This document shows positions 60,991-64,000 of a stretch of 64,000 bases of DNA, piece after piece. The notes beneath the pieces were generated by a model. That model did no database searches. It was not told the origin of the DNA and worked only from the letters and a program-made list of their open reading frames with translations. The position numbers were made by a program, and so were the translations under genes. Numbering within the stretch: the first letter of the stretch is position 1; each line of letters starts with the position of its first letter. The DNA is taken from assembly GCA_046297935.1 (NCBI GenBank), contig JBKBHA010000006.1, forward strand, positions 124,001 through 188,000, written 5' to 3'. The stretch is from CAYMZZ01 sp046297935 (GTDB lineage Bacteria > Bacteroidota > Bacteroidia > Chitinophagales > Chitinophagaceae).

Positions 60991-62631
60991 TTATTTTTTG
61001 CGGAGGTTGGGGTGCGGAGGAGCAACGGTATTAGGACCGTCTTCGCCTTCGTTAGCACCACGCAGATCAACTGTGTTGCAATCGCCACCGTCGTTGCCGT
61101 AATTGAAGATGAAGCGGTCAGCGCTTACACCTTGCTCGTCAACCAGGTAAGAGATTACCTTGTTCACATGATCCCAGCTCAGCTGTTGCTCTTTCTTGTT
61201 GCTGGCGCAATAGCCAACTACCACTACTTTACAGTCGGGGTTGTTACGCATGCGGCTTGCAACAGTTGCCAGTACAGCCTTCGCATCGTCAGTCAGGTTA
61301 TTTGAATTATTACGGAAAGTAACGCTGGGCAGAGGGCCAAGTTTAGCAGCACAATCGGGCTGATTAGCCACCATATTCTTACAGCACTCTGGATCTGGGC
61401 ATTTACCAACACCATCGGCATCAACAGGCTGACACTGAGTGGGGGTAATCAGTTCTTTGTCTTTGTAATCAGGAACACCATCACCATCTGTATCGCGGCT
61501 AACGCCACGGGTATCAACTGGTGCACCAGCAGGTGTTTGTTCCAGGTCAAACTGGTCAGTTACACCATCGCCATCGCTATCGTCCAGCACAGGCTTGGGC
61601 AATTTCATCAGGCGGGGGTTGCGGATTTCGCTGTATGCATAATCCAGCGGGTTCAACCACCACAGGGGCTCAACCGATTTGGCACCCAGGTTATAGTTAA
61701 TACCGATAGTTGCGTAGTTGTAAGAATCGTAGTCAGGGGAAAGGGCAGCGTTACCACCGGGATGCTCCTGCCATTGTTGGCCATCCAACAGATCGTCCTT
61801 CACGATAGTGATACGATCTTCGATTGCCAGGTTGAAGCGGTTGCTCAACTTGAAAGCCATACCCAGACCAATGGTACCAGAAGGCTTGAAGGTTTTGCCA
61901 AACAGCTTGGGACGACGGTCACCCTGATTTTGCGCGTCTGTTTCGTATTCACCATCCAGCAGATCCTTGATCGCTTTGCGGGTGTCTTTACGATCTTTGT
62001 ACACACCCTGAGGAATGCCGCTGAAGTTGTAAGGATTTCCGTTACCATCCAGGATATCGAGCTTGGTATCGTAGATGCTACCACCAATACCAGCAATTGC
62101 GTAGATGTTGAAACCAGTCTTTGATTTGTGGAATCGGATGTTGTTCAATGTGATAATACCTTGCAGAGAGAGGTCCTGTACCTTAGACTTGTAGTTCAGG
62201 AAAACGGCGTCGCCGCCCGCGTAAGGGTCAACGTAGCCAGCATCCATCCAGGGAGTATTCTTATTAATGTTTTCGGTATAGCGCCAAGCCAACCCTTTAC
62301 CAGTTCCGTTCATGTATTCCAACCGCAGTGAGAACACATATCCCAAAGCTTTTCTTACATGTACACCCCAACCGATGGTGGGGAAAATGGCCGGTACGTC
62401 GCCGCTAATTGTAAAAGCACCGCCTTTTACACCAATTTCCCATTGGTTGCGGGGCTTTGCGGGGAAGTTGTAGGTGCCGTTCAGAAACTCGGTATGCTGA
62501 GGCATACGCTTTGTCGGCACTACGGACGAATCTGAAGGATCATAACTGCCACCCGTTTTCACCTGGGCTAAGCCGTATGATGCCATCAGGCAGATAAATC
62601 CTGCCAATAACATGTACTTTTTGCTTACCAT
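60991..62631 (-). CDS. OmpA-family outer-membrane protein with thrombospondin type 3 repeats
   Basis: 546 residues, signal peptide ending G-L-A-Q. N-terminal beta-barrel (about 45-340: WEIGVKGGAFTISGDVPAIF, VFSLRLEYMNGTGK, GIGGSIYDTKLDIL), then Asp-rich calcium-binding TSP3-like repeats (DDSDGDGVTDQFD, SRDTDGDGVPDYKD), then a C-terminal OmpA peptidoglycan-binding domain (VTFRNNSNNLTDDAKAVLATVA onward). It links the outer membrane to the murein. A Bacteroidetes promoter precedes it and a hairpin follows. Confidence 0.92.
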   Translation of the reverse strand: MVSKKYMLLAGFICLMASYGLAQVKTGGSYDPSDSSVVPTKRMPQHTEFLNGTYNFPAKPRNQWEIGVKGGAFTISGDVPAIFPTIGWGVHVRKALGYVFSLRLEYMNGTGKGLAWRYTENINKNTPWMDAGYVDPYAGGDAVFLNYKSKVQDLSLQGIITLNNIRFHKSKTGFNIYAIAGIGGSIYDTKLDILDGNGNPYNFSGIPQGVYKDRKDTRKAIKDLLDGEYETDAQNQGDRRPKLFGKTFKPSGTIGLGMAFKLSNRFNLAIEDRITIVKDDLLDGQQWQEHPGGNAALSPDYDSYNYATIGINYNLGAKSVEPLWWLNPLDYAYSEIRNPRLMKLPKPVLDDSDGDGVTDQFDLEQTPAGAPVDTRGVSRDTDGDGVPDYKDKELITPTQCQPVDADGVGKCPDPECCKNMVANQPDCAAKLGPLPSVTFRNNSNNLTDDAKAVLATVASRMRNNPDCKVVVVGYCASNKKEQQLSWDHVNKVISYLVDEQGVSADRFIFNYGNDGGDCNTVDLRGANEGEDGPNTVAPPHPNLRKK

Positions 62632-62676
62632 AACTGAGGATTAAGATTTGACGAAAAACAATGTCCTAATAATTCG

Positions 62677-62707
62677 CAAAAATAGGCTTTACGCCTTAAA
62701 TACCAAA
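62677..62707 (-). promoter_or_regulatory. Bacteroidetes promoter of the OmpA-family gene
   Basis: On the minus strand TTTG (62704-62707) is followed after exactly 19 bases by TATTTTTG (62677-62684). Both elements and the spacing fit the Bacteroidetes sigma-ABfr consensus TTTG-N19-TAnnTTTG. Transcription should start about 35 bases upstream of the start codon at 62631. Confidence 0.85.
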
Positions 62708-62824
62708 TTTTTGTGAAATTTATTGAGGCTAATTGCTGTTATTTTTCAATTACTTAGTCAAAAAAAATGCCCAAAATGATGCGTTGAACGGCATTTATTT
62801 TTTGCGCCGTAAATTGCCAGCTTT

Positions 62825-63787
62825 ATGAACCTCCCCACCCACCTCATCGATAAGGAGCTGAAGGAATTTGAATCCCGGTTCAGGGAGGCCGTTCGCAGCC
62901 AAACTCCTCTGTTAGACAGAATTATGCGCTTCATTGTCAAGCGCAAAGGCAAACAGCTCCGTCCCATGTTCGTGTTATTGAGCGCGAAACTGTTTGGCGA
63001 AGTCACCCCAGCCAGTTATCGTGCTGCCTCACTAGTGGAGTTATTACACACAGCTACCCTGGTTCACGACGATGTGGTGGACGACAGTATGGAAAGGCGG
63101 GGATTTTTCTCCACCTATGCACTTTGGAAAGCGAAAGCCAACGTATTAATTGGCGATTATCTGCTGGCGAAAGGTCTGTTGCTTTCACTGGATCAGCACG
63201 ACTATCAGGTTTTACACATCCTTTCCGATGCCGTTCGCAAAATGAGCGAAGGCGAACTTTTGCAATTGGAAAAATCGCGTTCCCTCAACCTGGAAGAAGA
63301 GGTTTATTTCGAAATAATACGGAACAAAACCGCCTCGCTCCTTGCGTCGGCCTGTGCCGCTGGTGCCTGGTCAGCGTCGAAAGACGATCAGCTGACCGAA
63401 AAAATGCGGCTTTTCGGGGAAAAAGCCGGAATTGCATTTCAAATAAAAGACGACCTTTTCGATTATTCAAGCGAGAACGTTGGAAAGCCGACCGGAAATG
63501 ATATTAAAGAGAAAAAACTAACGTTGCCACTGATCTATACGCTTAGTCATACCGACCGTGCTACCCGACGGGAGATCATAAGAGTGGTACGCCATCATAA
63601 CAAAGACAGTAAACGGGTAAACTGGGTTATTGAGCAAGTGGAAAAGGCCGGAGGCATCGCCTATACAAAAGAAGTGATGAACCGTTTTAAGCAGGAAGCC
63701 CTGGATATCCTGCTTGAATTTCCCGACTCAGAAATACGACAGGGCCTGGCCGATATGGTTCGTTATGTTACTGACAGGAAATATTAA
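62825..63787 (+). CDS. Polyprenyl diphosphate synthase
   Basis: 320 residues. All-helical trans-prenyltransferase with the first Asp-rich motif LVHDDVVDDSMERRG (about 81-95) and the second, FQIKDDLFDYSS (about 212-223). KGKQLRPMFVLL binds the pyrophosphate. It makes long-chain isoprenoid diphosphates (such as the menaquinone side chain) from isopentenyl diphosphate; the chain length cannot be read from the sequence. Followed by recJ after 47 bases. Confidence 0.93.
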   Translation: MNLPTHLIDKELKEFESRFREAVRSQTPLLDRIMRFIVKRKGKQLRPMFVLLSAKLFGEVTPASYRAASLVELLHTATLVHDDVVDDSMERRGFFSTYALWKAKANVLIGDYLLAKGLLLSLDQHDYQVLHILSDAVRKMSEGELLQLEKSRSLNLEEEVYFEIIRNKTASLLASACAAGAWSASKDDQLTEKMRLFGEKAGIAFQIKDDLFDYSSENVGKPTGNDIKEKKLTLPLIYTLSHTDRATRREIIRVVRHHNKDSKRVNWVIEQVEKAGGIAYTKEVMNRFKQEALDILLEFPDSEIRQGLADMVRYVTDRKY

Positions 63788-63834
63788 GCAACAGTTGTTG
63801 TCGACGGCAACGATTGCAGGAAAAACTGGAGTGT

Positions 63835-64000
63835 ATGGAAAAAAGATGGAGCCTTGTTTCGCACGATCCGTTACAGAGCAAAGCCCTGCAGGAATCACTT
63901 CGCATAAGTCCGTTAATATGCCAGCTATTAACACAGCGCGGAATCACCAGTTTTGAGGAGGCCCGCCAATTCTTTCGCCCGGAACTGGAAAAGTTGCATG
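63835..64000 (+). CDS. recJ: Single-stranded-DNA exonuclease RecJ, N-terminal fragment (cut by window edge)
   Basis: 55 residues before the window ends. The translation MEKRWSLVSHDP, LRISPLICQLLTQRGITSF and ARQFFRPELEKLH follows the N-terminal segment of RecJ (leading helix, LL..RG, then FF.P.L..LH). The catalytic DHH domain is beyond the window. Confidence 0.85.
   Translation, partial: MEKRWSLVSHDPLQSKALQESLRISPLICQLLTQRGITSFEEARQFFRPELEKLH

Noticed and set aside
63714..63956. 80-residue open frame on the plus strand
   Set aside because: It overlaps the end of the polyprenyl synthase and the start of recJ in a different frame; both of those have clear family motifs.
1..64000. tRNA, rRNA, insertion sequence, prophage or integrase genes
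   Set aside because: Looked for by eye on both strands through gaps and by protein motifs; none was recognised, though a tool search would be needed to be sure for tRNAs.

Overview
The window reads as a chromosomal segment of a member of the Bacteroidota, most likely the Chitinophagales/Chitinophagaceae branch. Supporting signs are many lipoproteins with short lipoboxes, a TonB-dependent receptor with an N-terminal carboxypeptidase-regulatory-like domain, DUF5686, DUF4296, DUF2911 and DUF4835 (PorD-like) proteins, Rpb6-like RpoZ, paired DUF3857 transglutaminase-like proteins, weak Shine-Dalgarno sequences, and a promoter with the Bacteroidetes layout TTTG-N19-TAnnTTTG upstream of an OmpA-family gene. 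No tRNA, rRNA, CRISPR array, prophage or insertion sequence was recognised. The region is dense, mostly housekeeping chromosome, with about 70 genes.

Layout. 1-9.8 kb: a cut lipoprotein, a TPR lipoprotein, ribulose-phosphate epimerase, a TonB-dependent receptor, a repeat-filled gap, PhoH behind a structured leader, then a run of small genes (lipoprotein, CrcB/FluC, pyrophosphatase, TauE/SafE permease, secreted protein) converging on an NlpC/P60 peptidase. 9.9-22.5 kb: ECF sigma factor with a membrane partner, guanine deaminase, a MurC-like ligase, a family 1 glycosyltransferase, YdeI-like and YciI-like proteins, an RRM protein, a DsbA-like protein lacking one redox cysteine, an esterase, a DUF5686 protein and an S74-type protein. 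22.6-33 kb: a GntP permease-RidA-D-threonine aldolase-like cassette, truncated haemoglobin, ClpB, and a serine-hydrolase-fold protein that has lost its catalytic motif. 33-44 kb: two adjacent DUF3857 proteins (one with and one without catalytic residues), QueG, a second ECF sigma factor overlapping a membrane/beta-barrel-like partner, an ABC-2 permease and DnaA. 44-56 kb: a COG2509 flavoprotein, a NatAB-type ABC exporter, a coiled-coil repeat protein, a decaying ArsR-SRPBCC-DoxX operon, a methyltransferase, and a signalling cluster with one histidine kinase and two NarL-type regulators. 55.6-64 kb: 3-oxoacid CoA-transferase, the operon bamD-rpoZ-coaBC-porD-DUF4296, an OmpA-family protein, a polyprenyl synthetase and the start of recJ.

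No large undescribed defence or biosynthetic system is visible. The observations most worth a second look are: three repeat arrays that begin or end flush with stop codons, one of them a perfect 52-bp palindrome; a structured RNA between a promoter-like box and phoH with competing pairings; the ArsR-SRPBCC-DoxX operon with one frameshifted and one internally deleted gene under an intact-looking double operator; pseudo-enzymes beside active relatives; a 16-residue repeat coiled-coil protein; and a probable D-hydroxyamino-acid catabolic cassette.
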